A DNA stretch of 64,000 nt from assembly GCF_014649015.1 (NCBI RefSeq), contig NZ_BMSF01000002.1:484796-548795 (forward strand). The letters are read 5' to 3'. The position numbers and the translations under genes were made by a program. The notes beneath the pieces were generated by a model. The model was not told the DNA's origin, made no database searches, and saw nothing but the letters and a program-made list of their open reading frames with translations. This DNA comes from Streptomyces narbonensis (GTDB lineage: Bacteria; Actinomycetota; Actinomycetes; Streptomycetales; Streptomycetaceae). Shown here piece by piece: positions 36,407 to 45,346 of the stretch (position 1 is the first letter of the stretch; each line of letters starts with the position of its first letter).

Positions 36407-37153
36407 ATGGCGGACACCATGCTCGACTACGAGGCCGAGGCGGCGCACTACGACCGGACCCGGGGCGGCGTGCCCCGCGCCAAGGCCGCGGCCGAGGCAG
36501 TGCTGCGCCTCGTGCCGCCCGGCGCGCGCACGCTCCTCGACGTCGCCTGCGGCACCGGCCTCGTCACCGAGCGCCTGACCAGGACCGGCCTGAGGGTCTA
36601 CGGGGCCGACGCCGCCCACGCCATGCTGGCGACGGCCACCGGGCGCCTGCCGGGCCGGACCGTCCGCGCCGACGCCCGGCGACTGCCGCTGCCCGACGCC
36701 TCCCTGGACGCGGTCTCCGCCGTCTGGCTGCTGCACCTCGTGCCCTTCGCCACCGAGATCGTCGCCGAAGCGGCCCGAGTCCTGCGCCCCGGCGGTGTCC
36801 TGATCGCCACCGTCGACAAGGACGCGGCCCATGACGTCGGCAGCGACATCGACGACATCCTCCGTCCCCACCGCTCGGAGTCCGCCGCCGGCGACCGCTC
36901 GGACCTGATCGCCCGTCACGCCGCCGCCCACGGCCTCGACCCCGCCCCCGGCACCCACTTCCAGGGCCACGGGCAGGGCCGCACCCCGGGCGACACCGTA
37001 CGGAGGCTGCGCAGCGGCTACTTCGCCTCCTGGTACACCGGCGACCCGGCGACGACCGAGGTGCTCGCGGCCGCCCTGGAGGCCCTCCCGGAGCAGGACC
37101 GCCTCCGTGACGACCCGCGCTACCGGCTTGCCGCCTTCGTCAAGCGCGGCTGA
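36407..37153 (+). CDS. Class I SAM-dependent methyltransferase
   Basis: 248 residues. Motif I is LLDVACGTGLVTERL, then VYGADAAHAML and LDAVSAVWLLHLVPF. Layout is that of UbiE/Coq5-type small-molecule methyltransferases. Substrate unknown. It lies 49 bases after the pterin dehydratase gene and may share its transcript. Ribosome site is weak. Confidence 0.9.
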   Translation: MADTMLDYEAEAAHYDRTRGGVPRAKAAAEAVLRLVPPGARTLLDVACGTGLVTERLTRTGLRVYGADAAHAMLATATGRLPGRTVRADARRLPLPDASLDAVSAVWLLHLVPFATEIVAEAARVLRPGGVLIATVDKDAAHDVGSDIDDILRPHRSESAAGDRSDLIARHAAAHGLDPAPGTHFQGHGQGRTPGDTVRRLRSGYFASWYTGDPATTEVLAAALEALPEQDRLRDDPRYRLAAFVKRG

Positions 37154-37222
37154 CCTTCCCCGGGCCGCTGCAGGTCGACGGCCGCCGCAAGCCGGCGGGC
37201 CGCCGCGAGCGGACGGGCCGCT

Positions 37223-38116
37223 TCAGGTCGTGGGGCCGCCCCAGGCCTCCGCCGCGAACGCGGCGAACGAGCGCGGCTCGCGGCCCAGGACCCGCTTCAC
37301 GCCGTCCGTCGCCGAGGCGTTGTGGCCGTCGAGGAGCGTCGCGAACAGAGCCGCGAGCCACTCGGCCTCCGGGGCCGGCAGGCCGAAGTCCGTGAGGAGC
37401 CCCGCGTACTCCGCCGCCGGCATCGCCTCGTAGACCACCGGGCGACCCGAGACGCGCGAGATCTCCGCCGCGACCTCCGCGAAGGACACCGGTCGCGGAC
37501 CCGTCACCTCGTGCACCCGCCCCGCGTGCCCGTCCGCCGTCAGGGTCTCGACGATCACGTCCGCCAGGTCGTCCACGTCGACGAACGGCTCCAGCGTGTC
37601 CCCCGCGGGGAAGACCAGCATCCCCTCCGCGACCCCCTCCGCGAGCAGCCCCTCGGAGAAGTTCTGCGCGAAGAACGAGGCCCGCACGACGGTCATTTCG
37701 ACCCCGCCGGCCGCCTCCCGCAGCGCTCCCTCCGCCACGACCGCCTCCGGCTCCCCGCGCCCGGACAGCACCGTCAGGCGCCGTACGCCGTTCTCCACGG
37801 CCAGTCGGCCGAAGGTCCGCATCGCCTCCACCGCGCCGGGAGCGGCGAGGTCCGGGTAGTAGGCCACGTACGCGGCGTCCGCGCCCCGCAGCGCCGGACC
37901 CCAGGTCTCCGGCGCCTCCCAGTCGAAGGGGGTCGCTCCGGTGCGGGAGCCATGACGGACCGTCACCCCGCGCGCCGCGAGCCGCTCGGCCACCCGCCGC
38001 CCGGTCTTGCCGGTGGCGCTCGTGACGAGGATCGTCCGCGCGCCGGCCGAAGCCCGACCGCCGTTCCCGCTCTGCGTCTTCTGCGTGTTCTGCGTGTTCT
38101 GCGTGTTCGTCGTCAT
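37223..38116 (-). CDS. NmrA-like NAD(P)-binding oxidoreductase
   Basis: 297 residues. The Rossmann start is ILVTSATGKTGRRVAERL, with later YVAYYPDLAAPG and VVRASFFAQNFSEG, typical of NmrA/azoreductase-like atypical SDRs that sense or use NADP(H). The first 15 residues contain an Asn-Thr-Gln repeat from a 9-base tandem repeat. GGGAG precedes the ATG. Diverges from an AraC regulator, a common layout in which the regulator controls the SDR. Confidence 0.9.
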   Translation of the reverse strand: MTTNTQNTQNTQKTQSGNGGRASAGARTILVTSATGKTGRRVAERLAARGVTVRHGSRTGATPFDWEAPETWGPALRGADAAYVAYYPDLAAPGAVEAMRTFGRLAVENGVRRLTVLSGRGEPEAVVAEGALREAAGGVEMTVVRASFFAQNFSEGLLAEGVAEGMLVFPAGDTLEPFVDVDDLADVIVETLTADGHAGRVHEVTGPRPVSFAEVAAEISRVSGRPVVYEAMPAAEYAGLLTDFGLPAPEAEWLAALFATLLDGHNASATDGVKRVLGREPRSFAAFAAEAWGGPTT

Positions 38117-38210
38117 GGTTCAAGACTCCCGCCCACGGCCCCCGCCGCCCATGCTCCGCAGTCTCACGCCCCTACGCGTCCGTCCACCCGGCCGCCTACT
38201 CTTACGCCCC

Positions 38211-39143
38211 ATGGACGTACTCGCCGGACTCCTCGACGGACCCCGAGCCCGGGGCGCCTTCCTGCTCCGCATGATCATGGAGCCGCCGTGGTCCGTCCGC
38301 ATCGAGGACGGCGCGCCGATCTGCCTGATGTGCGTCACCGAGGGCGAGGCCTGGGTGATCCCCGACACCGGCGCACCCGTCCTCCTGCGACCCGGCGACA
38401 TCGCGATCGCCCGCGGCCCGGAGCCGTACACCGTCGCGGACACCCCCGACGCCCCGCCCCGCGCCGTGATCGGCCCCGACGGCAACTGCACGACCCTGTC
38501 CGGAGAGCCGCTCGCCGAGACCATGCGGCTCGGCGTCCGCACCTGGGGCAACGCCCCCGACGGCGGCACGACGCTCCTCGTCGGCACCTACCGGATGGAC
38601 GGCGAGGTCGGCCGCCGGCTCCTCGACGCCCTGCCGGGGCTGCTGCACCTGCCTGCCGAGGAATGGAACTGCCCCCTCACACCCTTCCTCGGCGAGGAGA
38701 TAGCCCGCGACGAACCCGGTCAGACCGCCGTCCTCGACCGGGTCCTCGACCTGATGCTCATCACCGGTGTCCGCGCCTGGTTCTCCCGGCCCGGCGCCGA
38801 GGCCCCCGCCTGGTACCGCGCCATGGGCGACCCGGTCGTCGGCCGGGCGCTCCGGCTCCTCCAGAACGACCCCGCCCACCCCTGGACCGTCGCCTCGCTC
38901 GCCGCGAAGACGGGCGTGTCCCGGGCCGCGCTCGCCCGCCGCTTCGCCGAGCTCGTCGGCGAGACCCCGATGGCGTACCTCACGGACTGGCGGCTCGCGC
39001 TCGCCGCCGACCTGCTGCGCGAGACGGACACCACCGTCGAGTCGGTCGCCCGGCAGGTCGGCTACAGCGGCGCCTTCGCCCTGAGCGCCGCCTTCAAGCG
39101 GGTACGCGGGCTCAGTCCACAGGAGCACCGCGCCCGGAACTGA
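38211..39143 (+). CDS. AraC family regulator with cupin N-domain
   Basis: 310 residues. The N-terminal half is a cupin (DVLAGLLDGPRARGAFLLRM, VLLRPGDIAIARGPEPY); the C-terminal half has the two AraC helix-turn-helix units (WTVASLAAKTGVSRAALARR and VESVARQVGYSGAFALSAAF). It likely activates or represses the divergent NmrA-like oxidoreductase gene, 94 bases away. Start chosen at the ATG where the family begins; no clear ribosome site. Confidence 0.92.
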   Translation: MDVLAGLLDGPRARGAFLLRMIMEPPWSVRIEDGAPICLMCVTEGEAWVIPDTGAPVLLRPGDIAIARGPEPYTVADTPDAPPRAVIGPDGNCTTLSGEPLAETMRLGVRTWGNAPDGGTTLLVGTYRMDGEVGRRLLDALPGLLHLPAEEWNCPLTPFLGEEIARDEPGQTAVLDRVLDLMLITGVRAWFSRPGAEAPAWYRAMGDPVVGRALRLLQNDPAHPWTVASLAAKTGVSRAALARRFAELVGETPMAYLTDWRLALAADLLRETDTTVESVARQVGYSGAFALSAAFKRVRGLSPQEHRARN

Positions 39144-39234
39144 GGGGCCCGGCCGTCGGCGACACGACCGGGGACTCTTTGCCGGACCGGCAACTTTTCT
39201 CGCGTACTCCGCCGCCTCGCCGCACCCTGGAACC

Positions 39235-40263
39235 ATGAGCCAGCACCACGCATCGCGCCAGGGCCACGATCACGGGCAGAACCAGCCGAGCCACGACCAC
39301 GGGCAGAACCAGGGCCACGATCACGGGCAGAACCAGGGCCACGGTCAGGACCATGGCCAGGGGCCGACCCACGACCACGAGCAGAACCACGGCCAGGGGG
39401 CGGGCCACCACCACGACGGCACCCACCTCGACTGGAGTGAGATGGCCCTGCTCCTGGAGCGGCAGGCCGAGATCGCGAGCCCCGCCTACACCGAGGCCGC
39501 CGCCTGGCTCGGCACGCTCGCCCCGGTCTACGGCGTCCGGCGCGTCCTCGACGTGGGCAGCGGTCCCGGGGTCGTCACCAGCCTGCTCGCGGACGCCTTC
39601 CCGGCCGCCGAGACGGTCGCCGTCGACGGCAGCCCCGAGCTCCTCGAACGGGCCCGTGACCGCGCCGAGGCCCGCGGTCTCGGCGCCCGCGTCTCCACCC
39701 TCCACGCCGAACTCCCCGAGGCCATCGGCACCCTGGGCGAGGCCGACCTCGTCTGGGCGGGCAACTCCCTGCACCACATCGGCGACCAGCGTGCCGCGCT
39801 CGCCGAGTTCGCGGGCCTCCTGCGCCCCGGCGGCCTCATCGCGCTCGTCGAGGGCGGCCTGCCCACCCGCCACCTGCCCTGGCACATCGGCATCGGCCGA
39901 CCGGGCCTCGAAGCCCGCCTCGACGCCGCCCACGCCCACTCGTTCGGCGAGATGCGCGCCGAACTCCCCGGCTCCGTCGACGAACCCGACGACTGGCGGG
40001 CGCTCCTCGCGAGCGCCGGCCTCACCCCCGCCGGCACCCGCACCTTCCTCACGGACCTCCCCGCGCCCGTCTCCCCGGTCGTCCGGGAGCTGGCCGTCTC
40101 GCACTACCAGCGGCTCCGCGAGGGCTTCGGCGACCGGATCGACGCGGACGACCGCAAGACGCTCGACCGACTCCTCGACCCGGCCGACGAGAGGTCCCTG
40201 CACCACCGCACGGACCTCTTCCACCTGACGGCCCGGACCGTCCACACCGCCCGCAAGGGCTGA
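39235..40263 (+). CDS. SAM-dependent methyltransferase with His-rich N-terminal extension
   Basis: 342 residues. Residues 1-64 are a His/Gln/Gly/Asp tail of HDHGQNQ-type repeats with about 20 His, encoded by roughly 24-base repeats; this is a likely Ni/Zn/Co-binding segment. From about 95 the methyltransferase is clear: VLDVGSGPGVVTSLLAD, TVAVDGSPELLERA, LVWAGNSLHHIGD. The tail is unusual for the family and resembles those of metal-handling proteins. A metal-related role is inference. Confidence 0.9.
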   Translation: MSQHHASRQGHDHGQNQPSHDHGQNQGHDHGQNQGHGQDHGQGPTHDHEQNHGQGAGHHHDGTHLDWSEMALLLERQAEIASPAYTEAAAWLGTLAPVYGVRRVLDVGSGPGVVTSLLADAFPAAETVAVDGSPELLERARDRAEARGLGARVSTLHAELPEAIGTLGEADLVWAGNSLHHIGDQRAALAEFAGLLRPGGLIALVEGGLPTRHLPWHIGIGRPGLEARLDAAHAHSFGEMRAELPGSVDEPDDWRALLASAGLTPAGTRTFLTDLPAPVSPVVRELAVSHYQRLREGFGDRIDADDRKTLDRLLDPADERSLHHRTDLFHLTARTVHTARKG

Positions 40264-40280
40264 CGGCCCGGGCGCGGACC

Positions 40281-40745
40281 TCAGGACACCGGCTCCAACT
40301 GCCACCACTGGGAGGGGGAGTCGGAGTCCTCCCACTGCCGCACGGACGCGCCGGCCTCCCGCGAGCCGTCCGCGACCTCCAGGTACAGCCCGCTGACGAA
40401 GCTCACGAGCGCCACCGTGCCCGGCGACTGGAGGTCCTGCTCGATGATCCACTCCTGTGCGCCGAAGTTGTTCGGCTTCCACTGCTGGATCAGCGCGCCG
40501 TTCTCCGTGGACGCGTTCATGACGTCGAGCCGCTTGCCGCTGGCCGCGTTGACCAGGTGGTAGAGGCCGCCTCCGTTCGGCACGGCCGTGACGTGCCAGT
40601 GCTGCCCGGCGGCGCCGTCCTCGACCCCCTGGTGCATCTTGGCGCCGCTGCGTGCCGAGCCCCCGGGCACCTCCAGGAGCAGCCCGCTCGCCACGTTCCG
40701 TACCCGGTAGAGGCCTTCCTCGACGGGCATCGGGGCACCGCTCAC
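40281..40745 (-). CDS. Ricin-type beta-trefoil lectin domain protein
   Basis: 154 residues: a single trefoil with three repeats ending QHWHV, QEWII and QWWQL, each preceded by a GLxxxVxNxxSG-type strand. No signal peptide, so it is probably cytoplasmic or exported without a standard signal. GTG start with a strong GAGGGGGGAC site. Its stop is 18 bases from the convergent methyltransferase. May form a two-gene unit with the aldo/keto reductase upstream (31 bases). The sugar bound is unknown. Confidence 0.88.
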   Translation of the reverse strand: MSGAPMPVEEGLYRVRNVASGLLLEVPGGSARSGAKMHQGVEDGAAGQHWHVTAVPNGGGLYHLVNAASGKRLDVMNASTENGALIQQWKPNNFGAQEWIIEQDLQSPGTVALVSFVSGLYLEVADGSREAGASVRQWEDSDSPSQWWQLEPVS

Positions 40746-40776
40746 GGTGCGTCCCCCCTCTCTCGTACGGCCGCGC

Positions 40777-41622
40777 TCACGCGCCGACGTGGAACTCCGC
40801 CGGGTCCGGGCCGATACGGCGGTTCTCGTCGAGCGCGGCGATCGCCGCCAGGTCCTCCGGGTCGAGCGTGAAGTCGAAGACGTCGATGTTCTCCCGGATG
40901 CGCGAGGGGGTCACCGACTTCGGGATCACCACGTTCCCCAGCTGGAGGTGCCAGCGCAGCACCACCTGGGCCGGCGTCCGCCCGTGCTTCCGCGCGATCG
41001 CCAGGATCGCCGGAACCTCCAGGATCCCCTTGCCCTGGCCGAGCGGCGACCACGCCTCCGTCGCGATGCCGTGCCGGGCGTGCGCCTCGCGCGAGGCCGA
41101 CTGCTGGAGCTGCGGGTGCAGCTCGATCTGGTTCACGGCGGGCACGACGGACGTCTCGCCGATCAGCCGGTCCAGGTGCTCGGGCAGGAAGTTCGAGACA
41201 CCGATCGCCCGCGCCCGCCCGTCCGCGTGGATCTTCTCGAAGGCTCGGTACGTGTCGACGTACGTGTCCTTCGACGGCAGCGGCCAGTGGATCAGGTACA
41301 GGTCGACGTGGTCGAGGCCCAGCTTCTCCAGCGAGGCGTCGAAGGCGCGCATCGTCGCGTCGTAACCCTGCTCGCTGTTCCACAGCTTGGTGGTGACGAA
41401 CAGCTCCTCGCGCGGGATCCCCGAGGCGGCCACGGCCTGCCCGGTGCCCCGCTCGTTCTGGTAGATCGCGGCCGTGTCGATCGAGCGGTAGCCGGCCTCC
41501 AGCGCGGTGGCCACGGCCGTCGCCGCCTCGTCGTCCGGCACCTGCCACACGCCGAAGCCCAACTGGGGCATCGGCACGCCGTTGTTCAGGGTGAGGGAAG
41601 GAACCTTGCTGTCCGTGCTCAC
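40777..41622 (-). CDS. Aldo/keto reductase
   Basis: 281 residues, typical of AKR5-type 2,5-diketo-D-gluconate reductases. Motifs: GFGVWQVPDDEA, DTAAIYQNE with the catalytic Tyr and Asp, LIHWPLP with the catalytic His, NQIELHPQLQQ, and IPKSVTPSRIREN for NADPH. It reduces carbonyl substrates with NADPH. GTG start with AGGAACG ahead. Confidence 0.94.
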   Translation of the reverse strand: MSTDSKVPSLTLNNGVPMPQLGFGVWQVPDDEAATAVATALEAGYRSIDTAAIYQNERGTGQAVAASGIPREELFVTTKLWNSEQGYDATMRAFDASLEKLGLDHVDLYLIHWPLPSKDTYVDTYRAFEKIHADGRARAIGVSNFLPEHLDRLIGETSVVPAVNQIELHPQLQQSASREAHARHGIATEAWSPLGQGKGILEVPAILAIARKHGRTPAQVVLRWHLQLGNVVIPKSVTPSRIRENIDVFDFTLDPEDLAAIAALDENRRIGPDPAEFHVGA

Positions 41623-41669
41623 GTGCGGTCGTTCCTAACGTCGTCGGAGTACTCCCTGGGGCAACGATC

Positions 41670-42428
41670 TCAGCCCCCGTCGCATTCCGCCGCGCGGACG
41701 GCCGACCCGAGGTACGCCTCCCGTACGGCCGGGTCGGCCCGGACCTCCGCGGCCGTCCCCTCGGCCAGGACCCGCCCGAGGTCCAGGACCACGACACGCG
41801 AGCACAGCTCCATCACGAAGGCCACGTTGTGCTCGACGAGCAGCACCGCGCAGTTCTCCTCCTCGGCCACGCGGCGGACCACGGCGGCGAGCAGGCGGCG
41901 CTCCTCGGCGGTCGTCCCCGAGGCCGGTTCGTCGAGGAGGAGCACCCGGGGCGGGTCGGCCAGGGCCCGGGCGAGCTCGACCATGCGGGCCTGCCCGACC
42001 GGCAGCGCGCCCGCGTAGGCGTCGGTGAGCGCGTGGAGCCCGCACTCCCGGAGCACGGCCGCGGCCCGCTCGCGGTGGCGGCGAGCCCCCGGCCGCAGGC
42101 CGCTCCGCCAGTCCTGGGCCACCACCAGGTTGTCGGTCACCGTCAGCTGCCCGAAGAGCTGCTGGCGCTGGAAGGTGCGGCGGACGCCGTGGCGGGCCCG
42201 CCACACGGGGGAGCGGCGGGTGACGTCCTCGCCCGCGAAGGTGACGCTCCCGGCGTCGGGCCGCCGGATTCCGGACAGGACGTCGAACAGCGTGGTCTTC
42301 CCGGCGCCGTTCGGCCCGATGAGTCCGCAGACCTCCCCGGGACGTACGGCGAGGGTCACGTCCCGCAGGGCGTGGACGCCGCCGAAGCGGACGTCGATCC
42401 CGCCGGCGTGGAGCAGTGCATTCGTCAT
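41670..42428 (-). CDS. Liv-type ABC transporter ATPase (LivG-like)
   Basis: 252 residues. Walker A GPNGAGKTT, a degenerate signature (LPVGQARMVELARAL instead of LSGGQ), Walker B RVLLLDEPASGTTAEE, and the H-loop His in LLVEHNVAFV. The C-terminal SSAV-type end is typical of LivG. It pairs with the ATPase domain fused in the adjacent 969-residue protein. The ATG overlaps that gene's stop (ATGA), ensuring coupled translation. Confidence 0.93.
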   Translation of the reverse strand: MTNALLHAGGIDVRFGGVHALRDVTLAVRPGEVCGLIGPNGAGKTTLFDVLSGIRRPDAGSVTFAGEDVTRRSPVWRARHGVRRTFQRQQLFGQLTVTDNLVVAQDWRSGLRPGARRHRERAAAVLRECGLHALTDAYAGALPVGQARMVELARALADPPRVLLLDEPASGTTAEERRLLAAVVRRVAEEENCAVLLVEHNVAFVMELCSRVVVLDLGRVLAEGTAAEVRADPAVREAYLGSAVRAAECDGG

Positions 42429-45334
42429 CGGCGGACTCCCGTCCCCAGATAGGCCTCGGCGAGCCGGTCCGTGTCCACTTCGGAGCGTGGCCCGGACCAG
42501 GCGATCCCGCCCTGTGAGAGGTACGCGACGGTGTCGGCGACACCGAGGACCTCGGCCGCCTTCTCCTCGACGAGGAGCAGCGCCGTGCCGCTCGCCCGCA
42601 GCTCGGTGAGGAGACGGAACACCTCGTCCACGACGCGGGGCGCGAGCCCGAGGGAGGGCTCGTCGGCGACGAGGACGGTCGGCGGGCGCTGGAGGAGCGG
42701 GGCGAGCGCCAGGATCTGCTGCTCGCCGCCGGACAGGGAGCCGGCGGCGACGGAGCGGCGGCGGGCGAGCGCGGGGAAGCGCGCGTACACGGCGTCCCGG
42801 TCCTCGGACGCGGGCAGTTGCAGGGTCAGGTTCTCCTCGATGGAGAGCCCGGCGAAGATCCCCCGCCCCTCGGGGGCGAGCCGCACCCCGCGCCGGGCCC
42901 GCCGGACGGTGTCGTCCCCGTTGGCGTCCAGGCCCGCCACGCGCACGTGCCCGGCGGACGGCGGGAGCAGCCCGGCGGCCACCCGGCACAGGGTCGACTT
43001 GCCCGCCCCGTTGGGCCCGAGCAGCACGAGCACCTCCCCGCCGCGGACCTCCAGGTCGACGCCGTGCACCACGGCCGCGCCCCCGTAGCCGGCCCGCACG
43101 CCGCGCAACGCGAGCGCGGGCGGTTCGGCGCCCGGTCCCCGTACCGGCTCGCGCGGCTCCCGACGGACGGCCGTTGCTCCGGCGGGAACCGGTTCGGGCG
43201 CAGGGCCGGGAGCCGGTCCGTCCGCCGAGCCGGGCGTAGGCGTCGGGGCCGATGCCTGCCCGGGCACGGGAACCACCACCGGCACTGGCGCCGGCCCCAC
43301 CACCGGCACTGGCCCCGGCCCCGGCCCCGGCCCCGGCCCCGGCGCTGGCTCCGGCACTGGCTCCGGCTCCGTCATCGGCATCGGCTCCGGCTCCGGCATC
43401 GGCGCGGTGTCCCCCCGTCCCCGTACGGCCGCCGCCCGCGCCGCCCGTCGCGAGGGCAGCGCCGCGCAGTACCCGTCCGGGTCGTTCGCGAGGGCCAGGC
43501 CCGCGAGACCGAAGAGGATCACCGGAAGGTGCGCGGACTCCGTCACATAGGTCGCGAGGAGATGCGGGACCACCGCGAAGCCCAGCCCCGCCACCACCGC
43601 GAACTGCGGGCGCCGCACCCCCGCCGCGACCACGACCGCCAGCCACACCAGGCCCGTCATCGCCGTGAAGTCCGTCGCAGTGATCCGCGTGTTGTACGAG
43701 GCGTACAGCACGCCCCCGAAGCCCGCGAGGCCCGCCGACACCGTGAAGACGAGGAGCTTCGTGCGGACGACCGACACCCCCGAGGCCGCGGCGGCCTCCG
43801 GCGCCGAGCGGACCGCGAGCACCGCCCGGCCCCACCGGGAGCCGTGCAGCCGGGTCAGCAGCCACACGACCGCCCCGGACAGCACCACGAGCGCGACCCC
43901 CAGCGCCCGGTCGTCGCCGAGGTCCAGCGGGCCGAGGACGGGGCGCGGGATCTCCCAGCCCGTGTCCCCGTTGCGCAGCCATCCCATCTGGAACAGCACC
44001 TGGTCCGCCAGGAACGCGAGGGCCAGCGTGGCGAGCGCCAGCGACCGGCCGCCGAGCCGCAGCGCGGGCAGCGCGACCACCGCGCCGAGCAGCGCCGCCG
44101 CCGCCGTACCGACCGCCGCCGCGGCCACGAAGGGCCAGCCGTGACTCATCAGCAGCCCCGCCACCAGCGCCGCCCCCGTCACGAACGTCGCCTGGGCCAG
44201 CGACACCATCGCGCCGAGCCCCGTGACCACCGTGAACGACATGAACACGAGCCCGATCGCGAGGCCCTGCGCGAGGATCCCCGACCAGAACGGCGTGGTG
44301 ACCGTGTAGAAGGCCGTCGCGAGGAGCGCGCCCGCCACGACCCAGGCGCCCCACCGGCGGAGCCGGCCCTTCCCGGCGAGGTAGTCGACCGGCGGCGGAT
44401 CGGCGGCGGCCGTGCCCGCCGCGCGCCGCCGTCGCGCCAGGACGACGAGGCCGCCGAAGAGGATCAGGAACGGCACCGCCGTCCGGAAGCCGGTGATGTC
44501 CTCGGCGAACGACGCGTACCCCGCCACCAGGTTCTGCAGCACCCCGAGCCCGAGCCCGCCCGCGAAGGCGAGCGGCACCGAGAGGAAGCGCCCGAGCACC
44601 GCCGCGGTCGCGGAGACGAAGAGGAAGAGCGTGTAGTCGTGGGCGGAGAGGCCGAGGAGCGGGGTCGCGAGCACCCCGGCGAGGCCCGCGAGACCCGAGG
44701 ACAGCATCCAGGCGATCGAGGACAGCCGGTCCGCGCTGACACCCCGCAGCTCCGTCAGCGAGCGGTTGTCGACGGCCGCCCGCAGCAGCAGCCCGAGCCG
44801 GGTGTGCCGCATCAGGACCCACAGCCCGGCCGCCACCAGGGCCGTCGCGAGCCAGGTGATCAGCTGGTCGGAGTCGATGCCGACGCCGTCGAGCGGCTGC
44901 CACGACACCGCCGGGCTCGGCCCGATCCCGGGCAGCCCGAACTGGTTCTCGGCGGGCTGGACCGGGGCCCCGGCCCGCTCCAGGAGCTCGACCACCCACA
45001 GCCCGGCCGCCGGCAGGGCGACCAGCAGGCCGATCGTGGCCACGATCTGTGCCGTCTCCCCGACGCGGGCCAGCTTGCGGAACATCAGCCGGTCCAGGCC
45101 CCAGCCGAGCGCGGGCGCGACGACGCACACGAGCAGCAGCGCCGTCGGCACGGCGGGCCGGCCGAAGCCGGAGTGGAGCTCGTGGAAGGCGAGCGCGCAC
45201 AGGTAGGCGGTGGCGCCGTGCGCGAAGTTGAAGAGTCCGGAGGCGGAGTACGAGAGCACGAGGCCGGTCGCGAGCAGCGCGTACAGCGCGCCCGAGACCA
45301 GCCCGCTCAGCACGAAGCCCAGCAGGTCACCCAC
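42425..45334 (-). CDS. Fused LivH-LivM-LivF branched-chain-type ABC transporter
   Basis: 969 residues in one uninterrupted frame. Residues 1-300 are a LivH-like permease (LVSGALYALLATGLVL, FNFAHGATAYL). 330-625 are a LivM-like permease (LVFMSFTVVTGLGAMVSLAQ, LLVFTVSAGLAGFGGVLYA). About 640-735 is a Pro/Glu/Gly linker of PEPMP and GPGPGP repeats. 745-969 is a LivF-like ATPase (Walker A GPNGAGKST near 771, LSGGEQQ near 866, VLVADEPSLG near 891). With the separate LivG and the lipoprotein, it completes an importer. GTG start, 12 bases after the binding-protein gene. Confidence 0.93.
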   Translation of the reverse strand: MGDLLGFVLSGLVSGALYALLATGLVLSYSASGLFNFAHGATAYLCALAFHELHSGFGRPAVPTALLLVCVVAPALGWGLDRLMFRKLARVGETAQIVATIGLLVALPAAGLWVVELLERAGAPVQPAENQFGLPGIGPSPAVSWQPLDGVGIDSDQLITWLATALVAAGLWVLMRHTRLGLLLRAAVDNRSLTELRGVSADRLSSIAWMLSSGLAGLAGVLATPLLGLSAHDYTLFLFVSATAAVLGRFLSVPLAFAGGLGLGVLQNLVAGYASFAEDITGFRTAVPFLILFGGLVVLARRRRAAGTAAADPPPVDYLAGKGRLRRWGAWVVAGALLATAFYTVTTPFWSGILAQGLAIGLVFMSFTVVTGLGAMVSLAQATFVTGAALVAGLLMSHGWPFVAAAAVGTAAAALLGAVVALPALRLGGRSLALATLALAFLADQVLFQMGWLRNGDTGWEIPRPVLGPLDLGDDRALGVALVVLSGAVVWLLTRLHGSRWGRAVLAVRSAPEAAAASGVSVVRTKLLVFTVSAGLAGFGGVLYASYNTRITATDFTAMTGLVWLAVVVAAGVRRPQFAVVAGLGFAVVPHLLATYVTESAHLPVILFGLAGLALANDPDGYCAALPSRRAARAAAVRGRGDTAPMPEPEPMPMTEPEPVPEPAPGPGPGPGPGPVPVVGPAPVPVVVPVPGQASAPTPTPGSADGPAPGPAPEPVPAGATAVRREPREPVRGPGAEPPALALRGVRAGYGGAAVVHGVDLEVRGGEVLVLLGPNGAGKSTLCRVAAGLLPPSAGHVRVAGLDANGDDTVRRARRGVRLAPEGRGIFAGLSIEENLTLQLPASEDRDAVYARFPALARRRSVAAGSLSGGEQQILALAPLLQRPPTVLVADEPSLGLAPRVVDEVFRLLTELRASGTALLLVEEKAAEVLGVADTVAYLSQGGIAWSGPRSEVDTDRLAEAYLGTGVRR

Positions 45335-45346
45335 GGTGAGGCGCCC

